Shown: positions 47,493 through 59,905, counted from the stretch's first letter. The stretch: 64,000 nt of DNA from Paracentrotus lividus (GCA_940671915.1 CALNVZ010003433.1:20639916-20703915), one strand, 5' to 3'. Numbers and translations are program-made. Notes: a model not told the origin generated them from the letters alone.

Positions 47493-48320
47493 CGTATGAG
47501 AATGTATGCTGTACACATATTTCTCCCAAGCAATTATATGATGAAATCTCTAGAGATTTCTTGAGGTGCCAAAAGAAGCAGAGTATGAATTTACAATTCT
47601 CGGAATATAGACAAGTTGAGTAGAGTTCCTGCCCTGGAATGACCTCCCTATATGTATCCACATATTGTAACGATCAGAAGAATTGACAGAGATGCTCCTA
47701 TAGCTCTAGTTACAAATTTTTAATTGATTGCGTATGCAAAATTTGAAATATGTGGTGCATCACATCAAATTCAGCACAATGTCGAGAAAATCAGTAAAAT
47801 AATAAATTCTTATTTGGGGGAAATATTTTTTTGATTTTCTGAATTTTCAATGTTTCTTGTATGCTCTGTAAAAAAAATATGATATGATAAATATGATATG
47901 ATGAGTCACATATACTGCTCATAGACATTTGAATTGAAATTTTAGTTATTGGGTATTAACAATTTGTTATTTTGCATTCTCAAAGATGTATCATCATACA
48001 TGTACTTGTCTGTTGCAAAGTGCCCTAAAGCACACAAATTTATGTCTGTATAGACCTACATGTATTTACATTTTGGGTATGAAAGGAGAATTCAAAACCA
48101 TCAATAAGTCGTAAAATGATCAACAGAGCAAATGGTGAGAGAAACAGGCTTTCTCAGCATATGTAGGATATTATTGATAGCTCTTCCTCTATATATCTAT
48201 ATAATTTGGGTTATATTTTGATAGTAAACTACAAGTGTTCAATATCATCGAAATGTTTTATATCTGTAGATTTGAGGAAAACTAATTCTGACAACTTTTT
48301 AGTGGTTTTAAGCTGGCAAG
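47493..48320. other. Unique AT-rich DNA, no gene seen
   Basis: Nothing recognised. Confidence 0.45.
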
Positions 48321-48330
48321 TCTGTACATG

Positions 48331-48388
48331 TACATGTATCTCTCTGTGATATCTAGAACATTCTAGATATCATACAGAAATACATGTA
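48331..48388. repeat. Short palindrome centred on TCTAGAACATTCTAGA
   Basis: TACATGTATCTCTCTGTGAT on the left pairs with ATCATACAGAAATACATGTA on the right around an AT-rich centre. The arms are about 28 nt with a few mismatches. Confidence 0.7.
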
Positions 48389-48819
48389 TCTATATCTCTA
48401 TTGCACCATATCCATTACCCTGACTTAGATCGCATCATCATGCCAAGAGGGAACAACTATCTCTCACAATCAGTATCATGTATATAGGCCAGGATAAAGA
48501 GAGGCAAGTCCAGACAATATACAGGACAGTTGCGCTGATGAATTGGCGTGACATTTCAACACACCCCCAGGCCACGAGCGCCAAATAGGGCAAAATGATA
48601 TACCTGGGTTCTTGATTAAACCCACTGAGGATGCATGTACCAAGATGATTCTAGGTGACGGGGGAAATAAATTCTTCAACATTTGACATTTTCAAGAAAA
48701 AAAAGTCATCCTGCCTGTGTTAGCTTTGCCGCTTTATAAATGTGAAATCTGGTTAAAGATGCCACTTGAGAGTGTTATGAATCTAGGTTGTGATGATGAG
48801 GTTTACGGTTCACCATGTG

Positions 48820-49071
48820 GTTAGTCCTAAAAGGACTGGTTGAGAAAGTAGAAGAGGAAATGAAGAGTTATAGAAAGTAGAAAATTGATAGGCGAGATAG
48901 AGAGTAGAGAGTAGAATTAGAGGTAATCTTTCGTGATTTAGTCCTGAAAAGGACTGTAAACCAGTTGAGAAGACGAGATGCGAGGAAGGCTTGAGTAGTG
49001 GTAGAGAGTGCTCGACGTTTCGGACAGGTTGACTGTCCGTCTTCAGGACAGTCAACCTGTCCGAAACGTCG
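48820..49071 (-). mobile_element. Possible Penelope-like retroelement end (minus strand)
   Basis: A perfect 26-bp inverted repeat (49013-49038 and 49046-49071, 7-nt loop) contains, on the minus strand, CTGAAGACGG and CCGAAACGTCG. CTGANGA and GAAAC boxes of this kind occur in hammerhead motifs reported in Penelope-like elements. To the left, TTAGTCCTNAAAAGGACTG occurs twice (near 48821 and 48937), giving short hairpins. No reverse transcriptase or GIY-YIG frame remains. The assignment is tentative because the hammerhead geometry is not satisfied in a simple reading. Confidence 0.35.
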
Positions 49072-49609
49072 AAAAGCTATTTCTAACAACCCATCTGCGA
49101 ATAATGACTATCCCAGAACATATGTGTTCAAATGTGTGGCATCTAGAACAAGTTCACACTAGCCTATTAAAAATAATACGGTAGTGAATTATGAATATTA
49201 GTTCCAGATGCAGTTTTTAAATACCTAACACTTAGATCTCCTTGATAAATTCTATTTATAGAAATATCCCAATAAGAAATTGAAAATAAATAGGTCATAT
49301 TACAATTCAATTCCTTTTGTGCAATGTGAGACATGCAAGTACTTGTAAGTTCTTTCATAATTCGTATCAGAAGATGTTTTGATTTGTAAACCACACAAAT
49401 TCATGAACCAAATCAATTTTGTCAGATAGGCTGTACATGTATGTAGTCACAGAAACCACATGTTCCCAATTATTCCCACCACATAAAGAACTATAGAAAC
49501 ATCATGATCTACACATGTGACACAGGACTCAACAATACCTTTAGAAAATAACTGGGGCATATCAGGACCCTACAATATTTTTGGTGTGAACAGGGCAAAG
49601 CTGTCCTGT

Positions 49610-50870
49610 ATCTCTATCCTTGTCTTACATTCCAAAGAAGCGACTTGGTGCGAGTTAAAGCAATAAACAATATATCATGTCTCTTTCACGACCTGATGCT
49701 CCACTGAGCTCATGTTGGTGCTAAAGTAAGTTGTAATGTTCAATAAAATGCTCGTCAAACACTCAACATAAATGTTTCTTTCTCTAGATAGTATACAAAT
49801 TTACACTGCTCTGAGTGACTCTGGTTAAATCTATGGCATATAGGTGGCATGTAAATGCAGAAGGTTATAGCCTTGTCTTACATTCCGAAGAAGCAACTCT
49901 TTGCGAGTAAAAGCAATAAACGTTGTATCATGTCTCTTTCACGACCTGATGCTCTGCTGAGCTCATGTTGGTGCTAAAATGCGTTGTAATGTTCAATGAA
50001 ATACTTGTCAAATACTAAACATAATTGTTTCATTCTGTAGATATATTTTTGTATACAAATATACACTGCTTTGAGTGAATCTATGGGATAGAGGTGGCTT
50101 GCATTAGTGGAAGTTTTATGTAAACACAGAATGTTATAGTCTTGTCTTACATTCCAAAGAAGCTACTCTGTGCGAGTTAAAGCATTAAACAATATATCAT
50201 GTCTCTTTCAAGACTGGACGCTCCACTGAGCTCATGTTGGTGCTAAGGTAAGTTGTAATGTTCGATGAAAACTCGTCAAACACTCAACATAAATTTTTCC
50301 CTCTCTAAATGGTAAACAAATATACCCTGCTTCCACAGAGACTGTTTAAATCTATGGGATAGAGGTGGCTTGCGTGAGTGCAAAAGGACAAGTTTTATGT
50401 TTTATGTAAATGCAGAATGTTATAGCCATGTCTTGCATTCCCTACAAGGAACTTAGTGCAAGTACAAGCAATAAACAATGATATAATGTCGTTTCACAGC
50501 CTAACGCTCCACTAAACACATGTTTTTGCTAATGTATGTTGTAACATCCAAATGCTTGCCAAACACTTAAAAATAAACTGCTTTCCCTCCAGATAGTATA
50601 CAAAATATGCACTGCTTTGAGTGACTCTAATTATATTTATATTGTAGAGGTGGATGTAATTTATTACCATATCCCGAGGGGAATGGGACAAGTTTGATGT
50701 TAACACAGAATGTTATGATGTTGCTATAGCCTTGTCTTGCAATCCAAGAAGCATCACTGCATGCTTACAAGCAATAAACAATGTATCATGTCTTGTTTCA
50801 TGGCCTAACGCTCCACTGATCTCACACCAGTCTTCTTGCTATGTGGTACGCGATATATCAATCATTCATG
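49610..50870 (+). repeat. Five-unit diverged tandem array (254-296 bp units)
   Basis: The landmark CTTGTCTTACATTCC (with variants) occurs at about 49617, 49871, 50139, 50432 and 50728. Each unit continues with AAGCAATAAACAAT, ATCATGTCTCTTTCA, GCTCCACTGAGCTCATGTTG and a GTATACAAAT...TGCTTTGAGTGA block. Unit length grows from left to right through small insertions. One unit keeps a 38-codon open stretch, but the others break it, so it is not coding. Confidence 0.8.
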
Positions 50871-51839
50871 AATGTATCCTATTGAATGAAGATATATAGA
50901 ATGTTTCCCTCTTTAAAAGGCCTGATTGAATTAAACCTTCACTGAGTAGTTATTTGATCTTGTAAACTGACTGCAAATGGAACAAGTCCATCTTAATCAT
51001 TAGGAACTATTGATGTTTCCCATTGATCTACATTAGATATTAAACTACTACACTATGTGTACAATGTAACTTCTAAGTGCATTTCTACGAGGTCAAATTG
51101 AGTTAAGATCTTCTTCGTATTTCACTCTTTTGCAACAAATACAAGAATTTTCCTCTGCAGATTTTCAAGATTTTACTTACAGCAAAGTATATTTAACCCT
51201 TGAGATAGCTTCATATCAATTTAAATATAGAAGAACCTATAAGATATTGGATATAGACACATTCAACAATTTAAATTCTCATAACCATGATAAATGTTCA
51301 ATGTGTTAGACAAGTAGAAAGCTCTAGATAGAACACATCATCAATGTTTTTCATTCAACACACCATCTGGGGCAAAAGCATACACTGTCATATGATAAAA
51401 CCTCAAAAACCTCGACCTACTCATCCAGTGAGCTAGGATAAAACTATGCAATGACAATAAATGGAATGGCAGCTAGCCAAAAGAAGATTGATTTTCGGCA
51501 ACCGAATAAAGAACAAGCGACACGAGTCATAAGCCAAGCTACAGGTGCATTGTGGATATAGAAAACTGAGACATGCCAACGAACAGGTGCCCCGTTTTGA
51601 GACCAAAACAGGAAAATTTGGTATTAAGAGGGTCATAGGAAGATGATAAAAGCTAAGGTTTTGTTTTTACCTCCACCATTTTCTTGATGATGCGTGATTA
51701 TCCTCAAGTAATAAACCAGTGAAATGGAAAAATCCAGATATGTGTTTTCAAACTGCCGTTGTCGTTCCTTGAATGCAGTCGTCAATGAAAAAGGTGTAGA
51801 TGTCCTTGTCAAGCACTTGTAACATTCATTCCATGTATG

Positions 51840-52330
51840 GTAGAAAGTAAGCGCTTTTCCTGCTTTTCCGAGATGCCACGCTTGGTCTGCCTTTATGCTT
51901 CCTTCACTACGTGTGTCCTCCCTGAATCTTATCAGGCTATCACTACTTTAAAGTCCGTTTGAATAGCTGCCTAGTGCATCCAACAGCCCGACACACCCTT
52001 GTGAGAGCGCACAACCCCGGTCTCGTGTTGCATTCTCGGTAAAGCAAGCATGGGATATTAACTGTGGCAATGCATGCGGATGGGGGTCGGTATGGTTGGA
52101 GTCTAAGCCTGCGGTGTGTAATGCATGTGTGTGGATGTGTACGCCACCGACATGCAATAAAGGGTGTGTGTGTACGAGTGTGTACAGCGCCATAGTAACA
52201 CCATAGAGAGATGCTAGCAGTGAGGGATGCATGCATTAAAGTATTGTGTGTCTTATCTCCCTCCACAAAAACACACATACACATCGTATGTATACGTAGG
52301 ACTACACTACAACGGGGTGGTGTATATTAA
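51840..52330. other. GC- and CpG-richer patch
   Basis: The patch includes CG-containing words and GT/CA-rich stretches. Overlapping minus-strand open frames of 113 and 94 codons run in different frames, with His/Thr/Cys-rich peptides typical of (CA)n translation. I see no start region, splice pair or family. It could be a regulatory or first-exon region, but nothing proves it. Confidence 0.3.
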
Positions 52331-54180
52331 GGCTCCCTGAATGAGCTTGCTTCAGTGCTCTCATAAAAATAAGAGGGGAAAAGCCACTGAAAAAAGGGGG
52401 GATCAAAAAAAGATGCAACGCCACTCTGAATAAATACTGACTGGCGTCCCGCTCCTATGAGCTGAAAAACCTGCTGGTAATTCATGTGGAATTAGGCCAA
52501 TCTGGCCGAGGATGTAGTTAAATTTGAGGCATGGCGCTTTATTATGGTGGTCGGTTAACCAGATGGAGTATACATCCAATTTATAGTACACCTAAATCAC
52601 GTTGCATAGCATTATCGGTACAAACTGTTGAGTTGAGTCTGATTTGCTTAAATATGTTTTACCTTTTTTCTAAGCTAAGCATGGCATAGTTCATCTTATA
52701 TCCCATAGCTGAAAATGTTCCATTGTAAACCCTGTTGTTACATAATACACCGATTCCAATGAACTATCTGCATTATAGCAGCAGCATTATCGGTAATGTT
52801 ACAAATAGGTGGTGTCCATGTACAGAACTTTTGTATGAAGAGAATTTTACAAATCATTGGAACATTTTTACAATGTATTTTATGCTGTTCACGAATGAGG
52901 TATGTTTTAATTCAATCCTTCATTTTAATCTTATGCCACTTTAACCATACATTCATAATCACCTTTTTATACAATAAAAATACTACGTAACTGCTGCCAA
53001 TTTAATAATTTGATGGCTTATAGGCTCTAGTAGCGAAAGAGTGAAGAAAATACTTAGTATGCTAGAATGATTTTACCACATTAATATACACATGTAATCG
53101 TCTTCCTTTTTTCAGTTCAAACATGCAACTTACAGCCTAATTACTTAACGTGCAGGAAAGTGTGAAAATGACCTTCAGCAATTTAATTAAAATAAAAGGC
53201 AGCAGTAGAGCAATAGAAATGGTGTTGATACACATTTTGGCTGTATTTCTACTAAGTGTTCTCCCATACTAGAATGTCTGATGTGTTTTAATGTGAACAA
53301 GACCTATGAAATAACACCAAAGAAGAACATTCACAACCTGCTCATAGTGGGGAAGATTTAATAAAGATAATATCTGAGAAAATTTTGGTTTTTAACAGCT
53401 GTGTATAAAATGTGATGTGAATTAAACCGTACTTTACAGCCTACACTTTAACACAAAATATATTTGATTATCTCTCATGATTTTAACCTTTATGAGATTA
53501 TTACCAGACTTTGTTCAATTTGCCTACTTAACATCAGCCCTTAACTTCACTTCATGCTTGATTCATATGGTATATAGTACTTTTATATTTGTTTGAGGAA
53601 AGGAATACATAATCAAATTTCCTAAAAATACATCTTAGATGTCACTAGTGAAATGTTGCAGGATTAGATCTTCTCTAGAGCTGCACAAAGTCAATCACAA
53701 ACAAATATTCTGTTTCCGCAATTACTAATTTTGCATGAAAAATGCAAACATTCTCTAAAAAGAAGTTTTTGGGAAAAGGTATTTTAACTATTTACTATAG
53801 TTTTACATAGAGAATGATATGACAGGGCAAAAACCAAAGGTGTATTTTTTTTAATGTTAACTAAGCTTAATGTCAAGAATTATTTGGCAAGATGTTATGA
53901 GTGATTTTTTGGTTTCTCCTGTTCTTTCTAAACGATGTTTCAGAATGTTGTTGTTTTTTGTTTTTTATATTTTGTATGTTATGCATTTTGTCTAACTGGT
54001 TACTTAATAACATATACCAATCCACAAAATGACCTACATGTAATTGTATCCATATAAAATGTATCTGTGTAGATCGTATCCATATGAAATATAAACACTT
54101 CCTGTACTGCGAGTACCACTCACTGGCAAATCAACAAAATAAGCACTTAGGGGTTTAATAAAATTACAAAGCATTCAGCA
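52331..54180. other. Unique AT-rich DNA, no gene seen
   Basis: Nothing recognised. Confidence 0.5.
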
Positions 54181-54184
54181 ACAT

Positions 54185-54385
54185 CCTCTGTTTGGCTTTT
54201 GAGGATCTGCGGGTACACATCAATGACAATCTCCTACGCTTTATAACGTGTCAGAAACGAAAGACGAAATGCCTCGCCCTACAGTCACCAACGCAAATGC
54301 AGCCCGATAATTCCCCCCACTTGGCCGCGCTCTGCACAACGTTCATCGTATGCAGGTGGGCCCCTGCACATAAATAACCCTTAAG
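54185..54385. other. Isolated GC-richer open stretch, possible exon of unknown identity
   Basis: About 190 bp is clearly richer in GC and CG than its flanks. On the plus strand, 61 codons (54192-54377) are open, preceded by a pyrimidine-rich run ending TTTTGAG. CAGGTGGG near 54353 could act as a donor. The minus strand is partly open too. The peptide resembles no family I know. Possible exon, conserved element or fortuitous patch. Confidence 0.2.
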
Positions 54386-54654
54386 GACATAGGAGGCCAC
54401 TCACTTATTGATTTTTGTTTCCTGTTTCACAGCTAGGGTTAAGTAGTACCTGATATGTAAGGTGTTTGTGGCATATTAAATGCCAAGGGAAAGTGATGCT
54501 GAACATCAAATAATATCAGCGATGTCTCAATCTAGGTTATCAGCTGCAAGTTGGTACATTGGATTTTAATATCTAAAAAGAAGGTATTTATTCTCATAAA
54601 ATTTGTGAATTTATTAGAGTTTGAATTAAAAGTAGTCCTTGCATATGTATTACG

Positions 54655-54917
54655 GTAAAACCAGAAACATTTGTGACATGAAACTTTCGCGAATTGAAGC
54701 CGACGGCCATTTTCGCAAGAATGAAACATATTTGTGAAATGCTTGTACCATTAACTTAATTCATCGACAATTAAACATTCAATAGTGTACAGTATTTTAC
54801 TAGAATTCAATGCACTGTGTAGACATACACTTTTGTATGTATTTTACTTTCACGAATCTCGCCTCCTCACAAAATTTGCGAAAGTATCATGCACGCAAAA
54901 ATTTCTAATTTTACAGT
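54655..54917. mobile_element. TTTCGCG-type MITE, ACGGTAAAAC ends
   Basis: ACGGTAAAACCAGAAACATT at the left aligns with the inverse of the right end (ACTGTAAAATTAGAAATTTT). Both continue to a CTTTCGC(G/A)AATT word about 45 bp in. The element is about 265 bp and non-coding. Confidence 0.65.
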
Positions 54918-55177
54918 ATTCTTTATAATCCTAAAGTTAGGGTCAGCCTCTTACTTGTAATAATATATGATTAGTAAACTTGTTAAATATCATCTTAACA
55001 CTTGAGGAACAACAACAAACAAAAAAATCAAAATTTTGTTTTTCAACAAGTTCATATCTCATGTAGATAGCAAATTTGCAAGATTCAGGTAAAAAATAAA
55101 ATCACAATTTTTTTTGAAAATGTAACTTAAATGTTTCAGGATTTATTAAATGTACAGACCTAATTGACAGTATACAC

Positions 55178-55240
55178 CACTGAGAGCTAGAAGGACATTA
55201 AGACATATAGTCAACGTCTCTCTGGCTTTCAGAGACAACT
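55178..55240. mobile_element. Relic of the 7473 foldback family
   Basis: GAGAGCTAGAAGGACATTAA followed by CAACGTCTCTCTGGCTTTC resembles one arm pair of the family. Diverged. Confidence 0.35.
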
Positions 55241-55469
55241 TTTAGCTTGAATATTAAATGGATTTTTTCGTGAATGATCGTGGATTTGTCATTCTATTGG
55301 TTTTTTTTTTTTAAATAAGAGGTTTCTTAATGTCATGACAAATCCTCATGGGCGTAGGCACAAGGACTTTAGCTGGGCTGCTTACACCAAAAAAAAACAA
55401 TGAATTATACCCTTCTGGCATTGAATGTAGCAGCTATAATATAATTCCCAGCTAATACCCATCTAATGT

Positions 55470-56121
55470 ACATCGTCGCTGTTTTTACGAACCGTCATAA
55501 ACCTAATTTTTGGTCAAATTTTCGAAATTGATTTTTTTTCGATATTCTTAAAGCATGTATTCAACTCTATCGAATTACCAAATTTCAGGTCGAAATCTTA
55601 ATTTAAAAAATAAGAGAAGATTCAAATTTTGTTCGAAACGTCACATCCCTTCCAGTGATTTTACGAAGCGTCCGAAACCATTGTTTCTACACTATAGCAG
55701 TCTCCTGAATGGCGCGCAACCCGACCTAGATATGGGTGAGCGGTGCGCGTATGCATTGAGTGATTTTACGAACCGTCCTATCTCGTGGTTTAGGACGCTA
55801 AAAAACATGCGCTTGCTACGCGTGATTTTACGAAGTGACCTTAACCCCCTGTTTTTCATAAAAACAATCAGTTTCTAAAATACTACCTCCCATTTTATTC
55901 TAAATATTTAAAAATCAAACCCCAATTGCAAATAATTTTTTTCATATTGTAAAATTATAGAATTCATGCTGTACATTGATATAAATAATTACCGTGGTTT
56001 CCTTCAAAGCGCGAAGTTATGAGCGTTAGAAGAACACCCTAACTTTGAACGCGATTATCTCAAAAGCTGGTTTTGGGAACTCGGCGAGGTGTAGGACAGT
56101 TCGTAAAATCACTGACGACAT
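55470..56121. mobile_element. Inverted-ended element with repeated TTTTACGAACCGTCC words
   Basis: ACATCGTCGCTGTTTTTACG at the left pairs with the inverse of the right end (ACATGTCGTCAGTGATTTTA). The word GTGATTTTACGAA(C/G)CGTCC recurs in direct orientation at about 55657, 55759 and 55823, as well as in both ends. A 107-codon open frame (55555-55878) repeats the peptide SDFT(K/N)RP because it crosses two copies of the word. It matches no family I know. Confidence 0.65.
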
Positions 56122-58560
56122 GTGCACGAAGCTTCAGACAAACTCATTTTCAGGGGATCAAGAATTTATCAAAATACAAATTCTGTGGGGGTGTAATGGA
56201 TTCTTGAATTGACAAATTTTAGTCACTTTCTCTTTTATTGATGGAGAACCAAGAACCATGAAAAAAACATCAATTTTGGAGTAGTTATTTTGATTTTGAC
56301 AATTGCATTTCTTTAGACTCCTACGCTTTACTGCACAGCACACTCAGAGGATTATCCCCTTAAATGTCAAAGAAGAGACCATTTTCTTTAAATGTGTTGT
56401 TTATCTTGTCAATTGAAAGATGGAAGATTATTACACATTAAAAATAAAGCTGGGTACAGAATTGTTAAATCTAAAAATACTAAGTTTCAAAATTTGAATT
56501 CATTATCAGGTAGAATGATAAAATCTAAAAACCATTATAAATGTGTAGTTTTATGATTTGAATGCCTTCAAATAAAGTTGGGTCCCCGAAAAAATGTTTA
56601 TGCTTGTCTTTTAGATATAAAACAGCTTCACAACTGTGAAAGAGAAAAAAAATTGGGGTTATCTTCGTCTTCCCACTAATATTTCTGATACACATTATCC
56701 AGGGTAAATAGGTCAATGAAGCTGGTTAAGGATTTGTTTTTAGTCTTACGTAAAAATCTGTTTATATTTTTTTACTTTTCGTTGAAATGTATAAATAATT
56801 ACAAAATATTTCAAAGGAGATTCAGTCCTTTTCTACATTGACATGGTGCACATGTATAATGTATACATACATAAAGGGAACCTGATATCGCTTTTAAATT
56901 CATCACAGCAGAATGAAAATAGAAGGACGTACACGAAGGAACCAAAATATATAAAAAAAATTGAAATGTCTCTTCCTTGTGCCTCCAACATCAAGCTTTG
57001 TATAATAACAACTATTTTTAGTTTTACAATGAAAAAGCACACACTTTTTTTTCTGAAAATAGATAGACATATTAGTAACATATATGTTTAGCATGTATGA
57101 GTGAGCATCTAAAATAGAATTTTGTAGTATTTCAATGCCTTACACATTATGTAAACTTGACCAGTGTATACATGAATTAAAAAATAATCTCATGTTGTCC
57201 TTGCCCTTCGTTAAATCCGTAGGATGTTTCTTACTAGATGGTTGCATCTCAAAATACCATCTCAAATATACACAATACCCAATTCATATTTATCAATAGC
57301 TCGTAATACATTTAGTGTAAAAGTGTTTGGCTTTTGAATTTCATTTTTATTCAGCAGCCTTGCATTTCACAGAGGTGTACACATTTGAAACAAAATAATA
57401 AAATTGAGTCATTGACAGGGTGAACATGACATAAATACAGAAAAATATATATACTATATTTAAAATACTACAAGAAACAATTTTTAGTAATATGAACAAA
57501 GCCATTTATTTCATGAGGAGGGTTTTCCTGTCATGAAATACAACCTCCCAAATGTTCATCTAAAGCCCTGAACCATTATTTATATGGGCATGCTTAATAG
57601 CAGACGGCGCCAAAAATTGAGTGTTGCCAAGGTGACTGGAGTGATGTAATCATTGGAGGCTCGTAGCAAGCACATTAAGACAAGATCACGTTGATAAGAC
57701 AAGATGGAAATAGAGAGAGAGCAATAGCCGGAGGAAAGGGCTTATCATTAGTATGTGGATGGAACTAGAATGAGAAATATTTTTGTTTAAATTAGAATCC
57801 ACAACGACAAAGAAGTCTTGATTGACATAGAATGTAAGATAGCATTTGCTTATTATTCTAAAGTGTATTGTTTTCAAAGGTGTTATCTTTTGCGAGCAAT
57901 ACAGTCACCATTGAATGACAAGAAAAACACATCTTACTCACCTACAAACTAATGAACCTGCAAAAATAAAATAAGTGATTCTATAAAAAAAAATAGGCTG
58001 CACCTAGACATAATGCCTCTTCAATTTCTCTCTCAGATTACTCTGATTTCCTGTCACCCTAAAGTGGGAGTCTTAAATTCCCTGACCTAAAAACAGCCCA
58101 CTTAGTTGATCCTTGAATATTCTATACTCTTTGCATCACCATACCCTTTTACATGTTACTTGATGAGAGTTTCAAGAGTGTTAGCTCAATGTAAAAGTAT
58201 ATATTTGAATTTAGATAACTTTCTAACACTCAAAATAATGTCAAACATGCATGATAAAAACTGCCTCTGCCTGTATGAGACGTAACTCTATTTCGAAAGA
58301 TTTTTGTTAAGAATAAATTATTTAGTCTGAATTGTTGATGATCTGCCTCAGGTTATTTTTCTGAAATGGAAAGTTAGTTTTAAAAGAGATGCTCGGCTGG
58401 GTGCTATTGATTTATACAGAATTTGACATTTCAGCCTCTCTTTCCCCTGTCTTTAGCTCTTCATTTCGCATTTTCTCTCTAACTGTATATTTTTTTTATT
58501 TCTATTAATTTATATTTTACTCTTTTTTTCCCCTTTCTCTCTCACTCTATTGCTCACTCT
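56122..58560. other. Unique AT-rich DNA, no gene seen
   Basis: 57590-57740 is somewhat GC-richer (GGCGCCAAAAA, ATGTAATCATTGG words) and could be a conserved non-coding element. Otherwise nothing. Confidence 0.45.
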
Positions 58561-58562
58561 AT

Positions 58563-58566
<4 letters not shown>

Positions 58567-58604
<38 letters not shown>

Positions 58605-58734
58605 ACTTAATATATTACAATTCTTTATTTGTCTCATAGTTCTGCTTTCCTTCTCCTTCCCATCCTATCTTTCTTTCTTTCTTTCTTTCTTTCTGCTTTC
58701 CTTCTCCCCCTCCTTCTCCTTCCCATCCTATATT

Positions 58735-58765
<31 letters not shown>

Positions 58766-58790
58766 CTCTTTCTCTCTTTCTTTTTCTCTT

Positions 58791-58821
<31 letters not shown>

Positions 58822-58912
58822 TTCTCTCTTTCTCTCTTTCTCTCTTTCTCTCTTTCTCTCTTTCTCTCTCCTCTCTTCTCTCTCTCTCTCTCTCTTTCTC
58901 TCTCTTCCCCTT
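58567..58912 (+). repeat. (CT)n and (CTTT)n microsatellite
   Basis: A CT run at 58567-58602, then CTTT runs and mixed TTTCTCTC repeats to about 58912, with TTCCCATCCTAT units between. The longest open frames of the window (122 codons plus, 101 codons minus) lie here and translate only simple sequence. Confidence 0.95.
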
Positions 58913-58966
58913 TCATTCATTCTCTTATCCCATTAAATGCACACCTCAAACTGAGCTAATGGGACT

Positions 58967-59198
58967 ACTGTATTCGCTGTTATTTTCGCGCGATTAATTT
59001 TTCGAGCTTAGAGGCCGCAAAACATATTTGCGGGTTTTTAAATTCGCGCTGGATTTATGTACGAACGCAATTAACCCCATTCAAAGCATGCATAAGAAAT
59101 CATGCTCATATATTCGCGTGTTTTTAAATTCGCACCGAACGATCTTTGCGCGAAATCCGCGAAAATAAATGTACCGCGAATATTTCCACGTTTACAGT
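58967..59198. mobile_element. TTTCGCG-type MITE, ACTGTA ends
   Basis: ACTGTATTCGCTGTTATTTT at 58967 is mirrored by TTTACAGT at 59198 with ATTTTCGCG words inside. The interior contains direct TTTTTAAATTCGC repeats (about 59034 and 59122). Same group as 35669 and 54655. Confidence 0.7.
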
Positions 59199-59373
59199 AC
59201 TCCAAATTCACCTTTTTTCACATCAAATCCCAATTATCTCTTCCCATTGTCTTATGCATACAATTTCACACATTTTCCATTGTGTCTACATAGGAAAAAC
59301 AGGTGATCACATAAAGCACTTTTCCACTCATCCAATCCAAAATTATGACTCATTTTGATTATCTCTCATGAGA

Positions 59374-59570
59374 GTAAATCTAGAGGGATTAAAACACGAT
59401 TGTGAAGGGAGGTCTGACATATTTCCTCACAACAGTGATTAAATCTGGAGGGATTAAAACATGATTGTGAAGGGAGGTCTGACATATTTCCTCACAACAG
59501 TGATTAAATCTGGAGGGATTAAAACATGATTGTGAAGGGAGGTCTGACATATTTCCTCCCAACGGTGGTT
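59374..59570 (+). repeat. Three-unit tandem repeat (65 bp)
   Basis: TGTGAAGGGAGGTCTGACAT recurs at 59401, 59466 and 59531. Units are nearly identical, so the array is young. As 65 is not a multiple of three, the overlapping minus-strand open frame changes reading frame between units. Confidence 0.95.
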
Positions 59571-59705
59571 CTTTGATTAAAAATTCCATTAATTATTGAT
59601 TCCCTTGGCCAAGAAATCTGTGTAAGTCGATATGATGAGCACAGCATCCGACACCATGGGGTGAAGTCTTACAGGGACCAGCATACAAACAATATATACA
59701 TCACT

Positions 59706-59905
59706 AATTCAGAGCCAGAAGGGCACTATTGTCATTTTACATAGAGTTAACGTCTTTTTGGCTTTCAGCAGCTCATATTTATGGTGGATATATCTGGCCT
59801 TTGTTGTTCTTTAGGCACAAACAAAGCAACATCCACAGTTTAAGGCAGAAGGGCATTTAACTCATATCAATTTATAGAGCTAACATCTTTTTGGCGTCAA
59901 GCAGG
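59706..59905. mobile_element. Two adjacent relics of the 7473 foldback family
   Basis: AGAGCCAGAAGGGCACTATT...AACGTCTTTTTGGCTTTCAG (from 59709) and a second similar set, GGCAGAAGGGCATTTAACT...AACATCTTTTTGGCGTC (from 59844), are each followed by TATGGTGGATATATCTG. They form a loose tandem of about 135 bp. Confidence 0.5.

Noticed and set aside
51943-52284. 113-codon His/Thr/Cys-rich minus-strand frame
   Set aside because: It is largely CA/GT-rich sequence, with a second frame of similar length overlapping it. Kept only as a composition anomaly.
53885-53905. Short match to miR-31 (GGCAAGATGTT)
   Set aside because: Only eleven bases agree and no stem-loop is visible.
58615-58997. Longest open frames (122 codons plus strand, 101 codons minus strand)
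   Set aside because: They translate a CT/CTTT microsatellite into Leu/Ser/Phe or Arg/Glu/Lys repeats. Not a gene.
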